NCBI GenBank assembly: GCA_947383695.1
Contig: OX376642.1
Span: 496,001 to 560,000 of the forward strand
Source of the DNA: Actinomycetes bacterium
GTDB lineage: Bacteria; Actinomycetota; Actinomycetes; Nanopelagicales; Nanopelagicaceae
Reading direction: 5' to 3'
DNA length: 64,000 nucleotides
Shown here: one piece after another, positions 30,765 through 40,344 of the stretch
How the letters are laid out: each line of letters opens with the position of its first letter
How positions within the stretch are numbered: the stretch's first letter is position 1
Position numbers and translations under genes: made by a program
Notes under the pieces: model-generated
Databases searched by the model: none
Told to the model about the DNA's origin: nothing
Seen by the model: the letters and a program-made list of their open reading frames with translations, nothing else

Positions 30765-31069
30765 AACCAGTTGTAGACCGCAGCTGATGAAACAGCTGCG
30801 GAAAGCACGACTACTGGAAATGGCGCCTTAAGCAGCAATGCTGTAATCGCGGCGCATAAACCAACCAACCGTTGATCAATCATAAGTTGGGATTTTTCAG
30901 AAAAACTCTGAACCGCCACAAGAGCACTGAGCAATGCAATAGGAATTAATGCGTTGACCTTTTGGATTTTTGGGTGCGTCAGCCAACGTTCAGGCACTGA
31001 ATGTCCCGAGTACTTCAGTAGAAAAGCCATCAGGCTTGTGCCAATTGTTGCGATCCAGAAGATGGTCAT
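30761..31069 (-). CDS. azlD: AzlD-family branched-chain amino acid exporter, small subunit
   Basis: 102-residue hydrophobic protein with three to four membrane segments (TIFWIATIGTSLMAFLL at the N terminus; FPVVVLSAAVSSAAVY at the C terminus). It partners AzlC in exporting branched-chain amino acids and related compounds. The ATG 31069 overlaps the azlC stop (ATGA), which sets the start; longer in-frame starts run into azlC without homology. Confidence 0.85.
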   Translation of the reverse strand: MTIFWIATIGTSLMAFLLKYSGHSVPERWLTHPKIQKVNALIPIALLSALVAVQSFSEKSQLMIDQRLVGLCAAITALLLKAPFPVVVLSAAVSSAAVYNWF

Positions 31070-31728
31070 CGCTTCAACCCAACTGCGATAGCGATAAATG
31101 CGGTGGCAATTATCGGCAAACCTGCTGGAAGTATCGGGGTCATTGCAATTGCAAAGATCGCACAACCAACGGCAAGTGCGCGTTCAAAGTTTCCTGTTAA
31201 TCGTGGCCAGACAAGTCCTAAAAATGCAGCAGGAACGGCTGAATCTAAACCAAATGCGCGTATATCTCCCATGGCTTGCGCGCCAAGTGCTCCCGCAAGA
31301 GTAAAGAGATTCCAGAACACAAATACACCGAAACCTGTGTACCAAAAACCCTTTCGCATCGCATCGACGCCATGTGGCTCTTGACCGAGTGCAACACCTG
31401 TTGATTCATCAATCGTTACCTGCGCAGCAATAACTCGCTTCAAACCTTTTACTTTCAAACGCGGAGCCATGATTACTCCATATAAAGCATTTCGTACGCC
31501 AAGCAAAGATGCGGTGGCGATTCCACTCAGTGCAGAACCTCCTGCACCGATAACACCAATGACTGCAAATTGAGATGCTCCCGAAAATGTCAGTAAAGAC
31601 AGGAGGCAACTTTGGAGAACGGTGAAACCATTGGCGACCGCTGCCGCCCCAAAAGCCACCCCATAAGCGCCAACTGTGATGGAAACACTCATGGAGTCCC
31701 TAAAAGTGGTGGAGGCAACTTTGGACAC
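31066..31728 (-). CDS. azlC: AzlC-family branched-chain amino acid exporter, large subunit
   Basis: 220-residue membrane protein with about five or more hydrophobic helices. Family features are GVAFGAAAVANGFTVLQ, LTFSGASQFAVIGVIGAGGS and LLGVRNALYGV. GTG 31728 is 59 nt from the divergent thyX ATG; CACAAT (31735-31740 on this strand) ends 6 nt before it. The azlCD pair is the only reverse-strand transcription unit between rpsB and recA apart from yaaA. Confidence 0.87.
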   Translation of the reverse strand: MSKVASTTFRDSMSVSITVGAYGVAFGAAAVANGFTVLQSCLLSLLTFSGASQFAVIGVIGAGGSALSGIATASLLGVRNALYGVIMAPRLKVKGLKRVIAAQVTIDESTGVALGQEPHGVDAMRKGFWYTGFGVFVFWNLFTLAGALGAQAMGDIRAFGLDSAVPAAFLGLVWPRLTGNFERALAVGCAIFAIAMTPILPAGLPIIATAFIAIAVGLKR

Positions 31729-31734
31729 GCGGCT

Positions 31735-31781
31735 ATTGTGCCGTATAAATCCGAGAGTCGATAGGGGCGCATAGATAGGGT
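31735..31781. promoter_or_regulatory. Divergent predicted -10 boxes for azlC (-) and thyX (+)
   Basis: On the reverse strand CACAAT (31740-31735) is 6 nt from the azlC GTG. On the forward strand TAGGGT (31776-31781) is 6 nt from the thyX ATG. Both genes lack Shine-Dalgarno sequences, so both mRNAs are predicted to be leaderless from a 59-nt divergent gap. Confidence 0.45.
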
Positions 31782-31787
31782 GCGTCC

Positions 31788-32507
31788 ATGAGTGAAGAGA
31801 TTATTTATCGCGATGATGTAACTGTTGAGTTGGTCAAATCCAGTGCAAGTGATGCCGATGTTATTTGGGCGGCACGTGTGTCTACAGCTGGAGAACAATC
31901 AATGGATGAGATCGGTGAAGATCCTGCACGCTCCGCCGGATTGATCAACTATCTTGCACGTGAACGTCACGGCTCACCATTTGAGCACACATCAATGACC
32001 TTCTTTGTCTCTGCACCAATTTTTGTTTTCCGCGAATTCATGCGCCATCGCATCGCTTCATACAACGAGGAAAGCGGACGCTATCGCGAACTCAAGCCGG
32101 TCTTCTATATTCCATCAGCTGAACGAAAGTTAATTCAAGTTGGAAAGACCGGTGCCTACACATTTGTCGATGGCACAAAGGAACAATTTGATGTCACCGT
32201 TGAATCGATGAAGGTTGCATACATCGCTGCCTATGACAGTTACAAGAAGATGTTGGATGCAGGAGTTGCACGTGAGGTAGCTCGCGCTGTTTTACCTGTC
32301 GCCACTTACTCATCGATGTATGTGACTATGAATGCTCGCGCATTGATGAACTTTTTATCCCTTCGAACAGCTCGCGAAGGCTCTCACTTTCCAAGCTACC
32401 CTCAGCGCGAAATTGAGATGGTTGCCGAGAAAATGGAAGCGGAATTTGCGAAATTAATGCCACTTACATACGGAGCCTTTGAAAAGTCTGGACGAATCGC
32501 CCCTTAA
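31788..32507 (+). CDS. thyX: Flavin-dependent thymidylate synthase
   Basis: 239-residue FAD enzyme making dTMP from dUMP. The ThyX signature (RHRxxSxNExSxRY) is seen as MRHRIASYNEESGRYREL near residues 84-100. RHGSPFEHTSMTFFV and LRTAREGSHFPSYPQREIEM (cited by AREGSHFPSYPQ) support it. The dapB-thyX-dapA order is typical of actinobacteria, here interrupted by the redoxin and azlCD. No thyA is seen in the window. Confidence 0.96.
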   Translation: MSEEIIYRDDVTVELVKSSASDADVIWAARVSTAGEQSMDEIGEDPARSAGLINYLARERHGSPFEHTSMTFFVSAPIFVFREFMRHRIASYNEESGRYRELKPVFYIPSAERKLIQVGKTGAYTFVDGTKEQFDVTVESMKVAYIAAYDSYKKMLDAGVAREVARAVLPVATYSSMYVTMNARALMNFLSLRTAREGSHFPSYPQREIEMVAEKMEAEFAKLMPLTYGAFEKSGRIAP

Positions 32508-32513
32508 TACGGG

Positions 32514-32519
32514 TAGAGT
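32514..32519 (+). promoter_or_regulatory. Predicted -10 box of a leaderless dapA mRNA
   Basis: TAGAGT ends 7 nt before ATG 32527 in the 19-nt gap after thyX. It fixes the dapA start, as the frame is also open further upstream inside thyX. Confidence 0.5.
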
Positions 32520-32526
32520 TCGACGC

Positions 32527-33417
32527 ATGACAACGCCTGCTCCATTTGGACGTCTTCTGACGGCGATGGTCACCCCCTTCACAAAAGATGGGGCGATTGA
32601 CTGGGCTGGAGTTGAAACCCTTGCGGCACATCTTGTGGCTACTGGCCACGATGGGATTGTTGTTAACGGAACAACTGGTGAGGCTCCAACAACAAAATCC
32701 TCTGAGAAAGAGGAGATCATTCGTGTAGTTCGAAATACCGTTGGAAGCAAGATTAAAGTTTTATCCGGTGCTGGTGATAATGAAACCGAGTACTCAATCA
32801 ATCAAGCAAAGCGAACTGAAAAAGCTGGCGCAGATGGTTTGTTAGTTGTTACTCCTTATTACAACAAGCCACCACAAGCTGGAATCGAAGCTCACTTCCG
32901 CGCAGTTGCCGATGCAACAGATCTTCCAATGATGATGTATGACATTCCAGGTCGTACTGGTGTTCCAATCGAACCTGACACCATCGTTCGTTTAGCTGAA
33001 CATCCAAAGATCGTTGCGCTCAAGGATGCAAAGGGCGATGTTGCCTCAACTTCTTGGGTTATTAAGCGTTGCGGAATTCCTGTGTATTCAGGTGATGACA
33101 TTCTCAATCTGCCACTGTTATCAGTTGGTGCGGTTGGTTTTGTATCTGTATGTGGGCACACAGTTGGTAAAGATTTGCGCGAACTTCTCGATGCATGGTT
33201 TGCCGGTAACTCAGCGCGAGCATTAGAGATTCATCAAAAGCTTCTTCCTGTGTACACCGGAACATTCCGTACACAAGGTGCGATTCTTACAAAAGCAGCA
33301 CTTACTCTCATGGGCCTACCAGGCGGCCATACTCGTCTTCCTCTAGTCGATGCAACCGATGCACAGATCGCGCAACTGCGTGAAGATCTTCGTGCCGGTG
33401 GCGTTGCAGTTAACTAA
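32527..33417 (+). CDS. dapA: 4-hydroxy-tetrahydrodipicolinate synthase
   Basis: 296-residue class I aldolase of the lysine/diaminopimelate branch. GTTGEAPTTKSSEKEEII, YYNKPPQAG (catalytic Tyr) and the Schiff-base K166 in ALKDAKGD are present. ATG 32527 gives the normal N terminus (GRLLTAMVTPF). TAATG overlap with the RNase J gene at the 3' end. Confidence 0.96.
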   Translation: MTTPAPFGRLLTAMVTPFTKDGAIDWAGVETLAAHLVATGHDGIVVNGTTGEAPTTKSSEKEEIIRVVRNTVGSKIKVLSGAGDNETEYSINQAKRTEKAGADGLLVVTPYYNKPPQAGIEAHFRAVADATDLPMMMYDIPGRTGVPIEPDTIVRLAEHPKIVALKDAKGDVASTSWVIKRCGIPVYSGDDILNLPLLSVGAVGFVSVCGHTVGKDLRELLDAWFAGNSARALEIHQKLLPVYTGTFRTQGAILTKAALTLMGLPGGHTRLPLVDATDAQIAQLREDLRAGGVAVN

Positions 33418-35099
33418 TGAATCACCCACATCCCAACTTAAGTACTCCGCCGAAGTTAGTCGATGGCGGCTTACGTATCGTTGCACTTGGTGGCTTAACT
33501 GAAATCGGCCGCAACATGACGGTATTTGAGTACAAATCAAAGCTGCTCATTGTCGATTGCGGAGTTTTATTTCCAGAAGATACACAACCTGGAATTGATC
33601 TGATTTTGCCCGATTTTTCATACATCCGAGATCGCTTGCAGGATGTCATTGGAATTTTCCTTACCCATGGACATGAAGACCACATCGGCGCTGTTCCATA
33701 TCTATTGCGCGAGCGTGGTGATATCGCAATTTACGGATCAGCGTTAACCCTTGCTTTGATAACAGCTAAGTTGAAGGAACACCGAATTACTCCGCTGACT
33801 CGCGAAGTTCGTGAAGGTGGCACGGAAGATGTTGGACCTTTCACCTTGGAGTTTGTTGCTGTTAATCACTCGATTCCAGATGCATTAGCGGTTGTTATTA
33901 ACACCGAAGCAGGTCGCGTACTTGCAACTGGTGATTTCAAAATGGATCAACTTCCTTTAGATGGTCGCATTACAGATTTGCGTACCTTTGCCCGTCTTGG
34001 AGAACAAGGCGTGGATCTTTTTATGGTGGATTCAACTAACGCTGATATTCCTGGCTTCACTCCATCAGAACGTGAAATCATGCCAGCGCTGAACAGGGTC
34101 ATCTCATCAACTAAGCGCCGTGTGATCGTTGCATCCTTTTCTTCACATGTGCACCGAGTTCAGCAGGTAATTGATATCGCAGCTCAGCATGGACGCAAGG
34201 TTGTATTTATTGGTCGTTCAATGGTTCGCAATATGAAGATCGCTGAAGATATGGGTTACCTTCATGTTCCCGCTGATCTAGTGCTCGATGCAAAGGATCT
34301 TGATCAATACGATGACAATGTTGTCTTGATCTGTACTGGTTCACAGGGCGAACCAATGGCAGCTTTATCTCGCATGGCCAACGGTGATCACCAGATCCGA
34401 GTAGGTGAGGGTGACACTGTAATTCTGGCTTCCTCGTTGATTCCAGGTAATGAAAACTCAGTTTTTAGAATTATCAATGAGCTAACACGATTTGGTGCAA
34501 AGGTTGTTCATAAAGCTAATGCGATGGTTCACGTCTCTGGCCACGCTGCAGCGGGCGAATTGCTGTACTGCTACAACATCGTAAAACCTAAGTATGTAAT
34601 GCCGATCCATGGTGAATGGCGACATATGAAAGCAAATGCAGAGCTTGCAATTCAATCAGGAGTTCCACGAGGTAATACCTTCATTGTCGATAACGGAGTT
34701 GTAATCGATTTGGTGAACCACGAGGCTGAAGTTGTTGGAGCAATTCCGGTTGGATTTGTCTTTGTTGATGGGCAGAGCATCGGAGACATTACCGAAAGCT
34801 CATTAAAGGATCGTCGAATTCTTGGTGAAGAAGGCTTTATCTCATGTGTAGTCGTGATCGATTCACAAAGCGGAAAAATTGTCGCAGGTCCTGATATTCA
34901 TGCTCGTGGATTTAATGAGGATGCAGCGATGTTTGATGAGGTCAAAATGAGAATTGAAAAGGCGCTTGCTACCGCTGTTGCTGATGGCAATAACGGCACC
35001 CATCAACTTTCACAGATTGTTAGAAAAACTATTGGTGGATGGGTCGGGGGAGAGCATCGCAGGAAGCCGATCATTGTCCCTGTCGTTATTGAAGTTTAA
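33417..35099 (+). CDS. rnj: Ribonuclease J
   Basis: 560-residue metallo-beta-lactamase/beta-CASP nuclease with 5'-3' exo- and endonuclease activity. The zinc motif HGHEDHIG near residue 85, GDFKMD, and the beta-CASP segment with MPIHGEWRH are visible, plus a C-terminal domain. ATG shares its A with the dapA stop. Gene order dapA-rnj-ftsK is conserved in actinobacteria. Confidence 0.95.
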   Translation: MNHPHPNLSTPPKLVDGGLRIVALGGLTEIGRNMTVFEYKSKLLIVDCGVLFPEDTQPGIDLILPDFSYIRDRLQDVIGIFLTHGHEDHIGAVPYLLRERGDIAIYGSALTLALITAKLKEHRITPLTREVREGGTEDVGPFTLEFVAVNHSIPDALAVVINTEAGRVLATGDFKMDQLPLDGRITDLRTFARLGEQGVDLFMVDSTNADIPGFTPSEREIMPALNRVISSTKRRVIVASFSSHVHRVQQVIDIAAQHGRKVVFIGRSMVRNMKIAEDMGYLHVPADLVLDAKDLDQYDDNVVLICTGSQGEPMAALSRMANGDHQIRVGEGDTVILASSLIPGNENSVFRIINELTRFGAKVVHKANAMVHVSGHAAAGELLYCYNIVKPKYVMPIHGEWRHMKANAELAIQSGVPRGNTFIVDNGVVIDLVNHEAEVVGAIPVGFVFVDGQSIGDITESSLKDRRILGEEGFISCVVVIDSQSGKIVAGPDIHARGFNEDAAMFDEVKMRIEKALATAVADGNNGTHQLSQIVRKTIGGWVGGEHRRKPIIVPVVIEV

Positions 35100-35138
35100 A
35101 GAACGGCGCGCCTAGTAGGTTCCAATTTGTTCACCCTT

Positions 35139-35144
35139 TACGAT
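35139..35144 (+). promoter_or_regulatory. Predicted -10 box of a leaderless ftsK mRNA
   Basis: TACGAT ends 7 nt before GTG 35152, and only 1 nt before the alternative in-frame GTG 35146. The spacing seen at other genes therefore favours 35152 as the start. Confidence 0.45.
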
Positions 35145-35151
35145 CGTGCGT

Positions 35152-37506
35152 GTGGCTAAAAGAAAAAAGGCGAAAAGTAAGACTGGAGCTGTTGGCGGCG
35201 CTCTAGGTCGAGGCCTTGCATCTGTTTGGCGTTTTATTGCAAAATCTTTAGGAAGCAGTGTTCGCTTTCTGGCTCGAGGAGCTCGCGATTTAGATCCCGC
35301 ACATCAGCGTGATGGAATCGCATTTCTTATTTTGATTGTCGCGCTCATCGCAACAGCGGGAACATGGTTCAACTCAGATAACGTTGTTGGACGTGCGGTG
35401 TATTCAGTAATTTATGGTGGATTTGGTCGAGTTGGATTCTTCGCACCAATTGTTCTTATTTATTTTGCTTTTAGATTATTTAGAGTTCCAGAGGATTCCA
35501 AAGCTACAGGCCGAATCATCATTGGCACCTTAGCTCTTTTGCTTTCATCAACTGGTCTTGCACATCTTCTCAATGGTTCTATTGGAACAGTATTGAACCC
35601 GTTCCCGACAAATGCGACGATGATGCGAGAAGGTGGCGGTTGGCTGGGCTACGCCGTCACTTGGCCGTTGGTTAATTTGATGACTTCTGTGTTGGCATAT
35701 CCAGTACTCATTATTCTTTTTATATTTGGTGTTTTAGTTATTACAGCTACCCCCGTTAGTGAACTCTTTGCAAAAATTTCATCGGCAAGTAGTTGGCTAT
35801 GGTCAAAGCGACCAGAGCGTGCCGAAAAGGTTGAGGAAGAGTTTGAGATATCAGATACACCTCCATTTGAATCACCAGTGGTAGCTGCTTGGAACGCTCC
35901 TGTCGATGAGGAGGAAGAAGAGCTAGATGAGGAGAGTTTTGATGATGAATTCCCCGTCGAAGAATCAATTCCTGCAATTACCCATGCAAATGAAAGTACG
36001 GTGGCTGTAAAGCGACCAGAGCAACTTCTGTTAACTGCAGATGTGAAGTATGAATTACCTGGACCAGATCTACTGCGTACAGGACCTGCGGCAAAGGCCA
36101 AGAGCAAGGCCAATGATCTTGTTGTTGCCGCACTAACCGAGGTTTTCTTGCAGTTTGATATTGATGCAAGAGTGACTGGTTTTATGCGTGGTCCAACAGT
36201 TACTCGTTATGAGGTTGAACTTGGTAACGCTGTAAAGGTGGAGCGAATTACCGCGCTTGCAAAGAATATTTCCTATGCGGTTGCAAGTAGCGATGTTCGA
36301 ATTCTTTCTCCGATTCCAGGCAAGTCTGCCGTCGGTATCGAAATCCCTAATACGGATCGCGAGATCGTCGCTTTAGGTGATGTTTTGCGCTCAACAGTTG
36401 CAGGTCAAGATTTACACCCCATGCTAGTCGCGCTGGGTAAGGATGTAGAAGGAAACTTTGTCTGCGCAAACCTTGCGAAAATGCCACACCTTTTAGTTGC
36501 GGGTGCAACCGGTGCTGGTAAGTCTTCAATGATTAACGCAATGATTACCTCAATTTTGATGCGCGCAACCCCAGACGATGTTCGATTGGTGTTGATCGAT
36601 CCCAAGCGGGTGGAACTCAATGCCTATGAAGGCATTCCGCATTTGATTACTCCAATTATTACGAATCCAAAGAAGGCCGCAGATGCTCTTACTTGGGTAG
36701 TGCGCGAGATGGATCTTCGTTACGAGGATCTATCCACCTTTGGATTTAGACATATTGATGATTTCAACAAAGCGGTTCGCGCAGGAAAGGTTACAGTTCC
36801 CGAAGGCAGCGATAGAACGGTAGAGCCTTATCCATACCTATTGGTGATTATTGATGAGCTTGCAGATTTGATGATGGTTGCAGCTAAAGAGGTTGAAGAA
36901 TCAGTTGTTCGAATTACACAGCTTGCTCGTTCTGCAGGTATTCACTTGGTGCTGGCAACACAGCGTCCATCAGTAGATGTTGTCACTGGATTGATCAAGG
37001 CAAATGTTCCATCCCGTCTTTCCTTTGCAACAAGCTCTCTTGCCGATAGTCGCGTTATTTTAGATAGCCCAGGTGCAGAAAAGCTTGTCGGCCAAGGAGA
37101 TGGTCTGTTTATCCCTATGGGGGCAAGCCGTGCGATTCGAATTCAAGGCGCATATGTCTCAGAACGTGAAATTGAAGCGGTAACAACACATGTTAAGAAG
37201 CAGCTCAAGCCACGCTACCGTGATGATGTAACCGCCCCTGTTAACCAAATGAAGATGGTTGATAAAGAGATCGGTGATGACTTAGATATTTTGTGCCAAG
37301 CGGTAGAACTAGTTGTAGGTACTCAGTTTGGATCGACTTCGATGTTGCAAAGAAAGTTGCGAGTTGGTTTTGCAAAAGCTGGTCGCTTAATGGATCTGAT
37401 GGAGTCTCGTGGAATCGTTGGACCTTCTGAAGGATCTAAAGCTCGCACCGTGTTGGTAAAGCCTGATGAACTCGACTCAGTGCTTGCAACTCTGCGCGAT
37501 TATTAA
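35152..37506 (+). CDS. ftsK: DNA translocase FtsK
   Basis: About 784-residue septal DNA pump that clears the terminus region and activates XerCD. A basic N terminus is followed by four membrane segments (about residues 55-210), an acidic low-complexity linker (EEEEELDEESFDDEF), then the motor: GATGAGKSSMI (Walker A, around residue 448), LLVIIDELADLMM (Walker B) and the C-terminal gamma winged helix that reads KOPS sites (TSMLQRKLRVGFAKAGRLMD). GTG 35152 preferred over 35146 from promoter spacing. The linker is short compared with E. coli FtsK. Confidence 0.95.
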   Translation: MAKRKKAKSKTGAVGGALGRGLASVWRFIAKSLGSSVRFLARGARDLDPAHQRDGIAFLILIVALIATAGTWFNSDNVVGRAVYSVIYGGFGRVGFFAPIVLIYFAFRLFRVPEDSKATGRIIIGTLALLLSSTGLAHLLNGSIGTVLNPFPTNATMMREGGGWLGYAVTWPLVNLMTSVLAYPVLIILFIFGVLVITATPVSELFAKISSASSWLWSKRPERAEKVEEEFEISDTPPFESPVVAAWNAPVDEEEEELDEESFDDEFPVEESIPAITHANESTVAVKRPEQLLLTADVKYELPGPDLLRTGPAAKAKSKANDLVVAALTEVFLQFDIDARVTGFMRGPTVTRYEVELGNAVKVERITALAKNISYAVASSDVRILSPIPGKSAVGIEIPNTDREIVALGDVLRSTVAGQDLHPMLVALGKDVEGNFVCANLAKMPHLLVAGATGAGKSSMINAMITSILMRATPDDVRLVLIDPKRVELNAYEGIPHLITPIITNPKKAADALTWVVREMDLRYEDLSTFGFRHIDDFNKAVRAGKVTVPEGSDRTVEPYPYLLVIIDELADLMMVAAKEVEESVVRITQLARSAGIHLVLATQRPSVDVVTGLIKANVPSRLSFATSSLADSRVILDSPGAEKLVGQGDGLFIPMGASRAIRIQGAYVSEREIEAVTTHVKKQLKPRYRDDVTAPVNQMKMVDKEIGDDLDILCQAVELVVGTQFGSTSMLQRKLRVGFAKAGRLMDLMESRGIVGPSEGSKARTVLVKPDELDSVLATLRDY

Positions 37507-37527
37507 CGGCCGGTGAATTAAGCGTGA

Positions 37528-37546
37528 AGGGGTGAGTTTCACCCCT
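37528..37546 (+). terminator. Hairpin after ftsK, possible U-less terminator
   Basis: AGGGGTGA-GTT-TCACCCCT is a perfect 8-bp stem with a 3-nt loop, 21 nt after the ftsK stop. No T-run follows. Such U-poor hairpins are common at actinobacterial 3' ends, but attenuation or mRNA protection is also possible. Confidence 0.45.
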
Positions 37547-37629
37547 CTGGCTCACACCTCGTACTAGTCACCCTGACCCCTTGCGACTTACACTTAACCT
37601 TCACACATTGGCTGCATAGAGGATATTTA

Positions 37630-38385
37630 ATGTCACTTGGATCCATGATTACTAAGGCGCGTAAGGATGCTGGCCTTAGCATCGATGATCTTTCGGCAGC
37701 CACAAATATTCGTGGTCCACTGTTGCGACAGATGGAGTCAGATAATTTCACGCAATGTGGTGGCGAAACTTACGCTCGTGGACATTTAAGAAATCTCGCA
37801 GTTAAATTGAATGTCGATCCTCAATTATTTTTAACGGCTTTTGAAGAAGAGCAGATGCATATAGATCGTTCTATGCAAGATTTATTGGTTGAGAATAGTG
37901 TGATGCGTGAACCTGGAGAATCACGCAAGGTCTCATGGAAAGTTTTAGTAACAATCTCTATCTCAACCTTGTTTATCGCAGGTCTTGCTCAAATCGTCAT
38001 CTCAAATAACTCCACCCCAGACATTCCTGTTGCACTTGAGGAGAGTCCTCAACCATCTGCATCAACTGAACCGTCAGCGGAGTCAACTGCAGGGACAGTT
38101 ACTGAAGCAACCGATGAAGCTACAGTTTCAACTGGCGAGGGCGTTGAAGTAATCATCACCGCAACTCGTGCCAAGAGTTGGCTCTTTGTTTCAGATGCAA
38201 GTGGTCGGGTCTTATTTAGTGGCCAGATTTCACGAGGGGTAACAAAAACCTTCACAAGTGGAGAACAGCTAAATCTCAAAGTTGGCAACGCAGGCGGAGT
38301 AGATCTATCGGTAAATGGCACGCAGGTTGACCAATTAGGTATTGATGGACAGGTTGTTAGCGTGTCGTACGGAGTAGATTCTTAA
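37630..38385 (+). CDS. RodZ-like membrane protein with cytoplasmic HTH
   Basis: 251-residue protein: N-terminal XRE-type HTH of the RodZ kind (residues 1-75, [21 protein letters not shown]), one membrane helix near 100-120 ([20 protein letters not shown]), a Ser/Thr/Glu-rich linker, and a C-terminal DUF4115-like beta domain. In rods RodZ tethers MreB; actinobacteria of this type may use it otherwise. ATG 37630 follows GAGG. The gap before it holds TACACT (37589-37594), the same hexamer as in the rimP promoter. Confidence 0.82.
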   Translation: MSLGSMITKARKDAGLSIDDLSAATNIRGPLLRQMESDNFTQCGGETYARGHLRNLAVKLNVDPQLFLTAFEEEQMHIDRSMQDLLVENSVMREPGESRKVSWKVLVTISISTLFIAGLAQIVISNNSTPDIPVALEESPQPSASTEPSAESTAGTVTEATDEATVSTGEGVEVIITATRAKSWLFVSDASGRVLFSGQISRGVTKTFTSGEQLNLKVGNAGGVDLSVNGTQVDQLGIDGQVVSVSYGVDS

Positions 38386-38400
38386 TCCCTCTTTGCACTG

Positions 38401-38406
38401 TAAGAT
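38401..38406 (+). promoter_or_regulatory. Predicted -10 box of a leaderless rimO mRNA
   Basis: TAAGAT ends 7 nt before ATG 38414, in the 28-nt gap after the RodZ-like gene. It supports 38414 over the upstream in-frame start at 38393. Confidence 0.5.
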
Positions 38407-38413
38407 TGTGCAA

Positions 38414-39769
38414 ATGAAGCGCACAGTTGCAGTTGTCACTTTAGGGTGCGCACGAAATGAAGTTGATTCCGAAGAGCTTGCCGGCCGTTTAGCTGCCGAT
38501 GGATGGACCCTTGTCGATGATGTTGAATCTGCAGAGGTTGCCCTCGTAAATACCTGCGGCTTTATCGAATCAGCGAAAAAAGATTCTGTAGATGCTTTGC
38601 TGGAGGCTAACTCCCTTAAAGGTCACGGCACCACACGTGCTGTTGTTGCCGTTGGTTGCATGGCTGAACGATATGGAAATGAACTTGCAGAGGCTCTTCC
38701 TGAGGCGGATGCAATCTTGGGCTTTGATGATTACAAAGATATCTCGGCACGTTTGCAATCAATTGTTGCGGGTGAATCACACAAAGCACATGTTCCACGC
38801 GATCGTCGCGCACTGCTTCCTATCGCACCTGCCGAGCGAGCAGATGCTCGACAGGAAGAAGAGTTCTCGCGCAAACGTTTAGGTAACGCGCCTTGGGCAC
38901 CGCTGAAAATCGCATCTGGTTGCGACAGACGATGTTCATTTTGCGCGATTCCATATTTCCGTGGCTCATTTATTTCTAGACGCCCTACTGAAATTATCGC
39001 CGAGGCTCGTTGGTTAGCTGACAATGGCGTCTCTGAGATGTTCCTTGTAAGTGAGAACACGACTTCATATGGAAAAGATCTTGGCGATCTGCAACTAATG
39101 GAGAAGATTCTGCCTGAAATTGCCGCACTCCCAGGTGTCGAACGGGTACGTCTGTCATATCTGCAGCCCGCTGAGATGCGACCAACTTTGCTTCAAGCGA
39201 TGATTGCGACTGACAAAACCGCGCCGTACTTTGATTTATCTTTCCAGCACACAAGCCCAACTGTTCTGCGCAGAATGCGTCGCTTTGGAGATACTGAAAA
39301 GTTTCTACATTTAATCAGTCAGATCCGCGCACTGTCACCTGAGGCAGGAATTCGATCTAACTTTATTGTTGGTTTTCCTGGCGAGACACAAGAGGATTTT
39401 GATGATCTTGCAAACTTCATTACACAAGCCAAATTAGATGCGGTTGGAGTTTTTGGTTATTCCGATGAGGACAACACTGAAGCCCTTAACTTAACTGACA
39501 AAGTTGACGCTGATCTGATCGCACAGCGCGTGGAGACTCTGTCTTCATTGGCAGATGAAATGGTTTCCTTACGCGCCCAGGCTCGAATCGGAGAAACGGT
39601 ACGAGTATTAATCGAGGATGAGCAGCTGCAAGAGGGCCGAGCCGCCCACCAAGGCCCTGAAGTTGATGGAACAACAACCTTTATTGGCACTGATTTTAAA
39701 GTTGGGCAGTATGTTGACGCTGTGGTTATTGATTCAATGGGTGCGGATTTGGTGGCTAAGCCATTATGA
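38414..39769 (+). CDS. rimO: Ribosomal protein S12 methylthiotransferase RimO
   Basis: 451-residue radical-SAM methylthiotransferase acting on an Asp of S12. The N-terminal cluster domain has [13 protein letters not shown] (RimO style, not the MiaB QMN form), [10 protein letters not shown] and VGCMAERYG; the radical-SAM ligands are C170-x3-C174-x2-C177. A C-terminal TRAM domain ends the protein. ATGA overlap with pgsA. Confidence 0.92.
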   Translation: MKRTVAVVTLGCARNEVDSEELAGRLAADGWTLVDDVESAEVALVNTCGFIESAKKDSVDALLEANSLKGHGTTRAVVAVGCMAERYGNELAEALPEADAILGFDDYKDISARLQSIVAGESHKAHVPRDRRALLPIAPAERADARQEEEFSRKRLGNAPWAPLKIASGCDRRCSFCAIPYFRGSFISRRPTEIIAEARWLADNGVSEMFLVSENTTSYGKDLGDLQLMEKILPEIAALPGVERVRLSYLQPAEMRPTLLQAMIATDKTAPYFDLSFQHTSPTVLRRMRRFGDTEKFLHLISQIRALSPEAGIRSNFIVGFPGETQEDFDDLANFITQAKLDAVGVFGYSDEDNTEALNLTDKVDADLIAQRVETLSSLADEMVSLRAQARIGETVRVLIEDEQLQEGRAAHQGPEVDGTTTFIGTDFKVGQYVDAVVIDSMGADLVAKPL

Positions 39770-40311
39770 AGTTACCTGCTTTCATAACTCCTAATTTCAT
39801 CACCGTCATGCGATTGGTTTTTGTACCGGTCGGTGCTTACACACTTTTCAAAAATGGTGGAGATGACACCACCTGGCAGTACATCTCGTGGTGTGTTTTC
39901 TTTGCACTGGGTATGTCAGATGTTTTAGATGGCAAGTTGGCCAGAAGCCGCGGAACGATCACCGAGTTTGGAAAGTTTCTCGATCCTGTCGCGGATAAAT
40001 TCATGATCGGTACCGCGATGGTTTCACTTTCTATATTGGGACGCATGCCATGGTGGATCACAATTGTGATTTTGAGCCGCGAAATCGGAATTACAATTTT
40101 TAGATTAGCTGTCATCAAGCGTGGAGTTATTCCAGCCAACCGTGGTGGCAAGATTAAAGCAATGATGCAAGGCTTTGGTGTTGGCTTTTATGTATTACCT
40201 CTGGATGAAAGCCTGTACTGGTTCCGAGATGGGTTTATGTACATAGCTATTGCGCTCACTATCTTTACTGGTACGTACTATGTAAAATCAGCCCTAACAC
40301 ATAAAGCATGA
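39766..40311 (+). CDS. pgsA: CDP-diacylglycerol-glycerol-3-phosphate phosphatidyltransferase
   Basis: 181-residue membrane enzyme of the CDP-alcohol phosphatidyltransferase family, making phosphatidylglycerol phosphate from the CdsA product. The active-site pattern DG-x2-AR-x8-G-x3-D-x3-D is visible as [10 protein letters not shown] followed by [10 protein letters not shown]. Predicted to have about five helices. It sits between rimO and pncC as in other actinobacteria. Confidence 0.92.
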   Translation: MKLPAFITPNFITVMRLVFVPVGAYTLFKNGGDDTTWQYISWCVFFALGMSDVLDGKLARSRGTITEFGKFLDPVADKFMIGTAMVSLSILGRMPWWITIVILSREIGITIFRLAVIKRGVIPANRGGKIKAMMQGFGVGFYVLPLDESLYWFRDGFMYIAIALTIFTGTYYVKSALTHKA

Positions 40312-40322
40312 CCCACAAGGCT

Positions 40323-40328
40323 TAGGCT
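40323..40328 (+). promoter_or_regulatory. Predicted -10 box of pncC
   Basis: TAGGCT lies 16 nt before ATG 40345. Unlike the leaderless genes, this leaves a short leader with AGAAGAGAGAAG, so pncC probably uses a Shine-Dalgarno start. Confidence 0.35.
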
Positions 40329-40344
40329 AGAAGAGAGAAGTTTG

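Noticed and set aside
31070-31165. Longer azlD N terminus
   Set aside because: The extra residues read as azlC in another frame and are Cys/Arg-rich; the ATGA overlap gives a better start.
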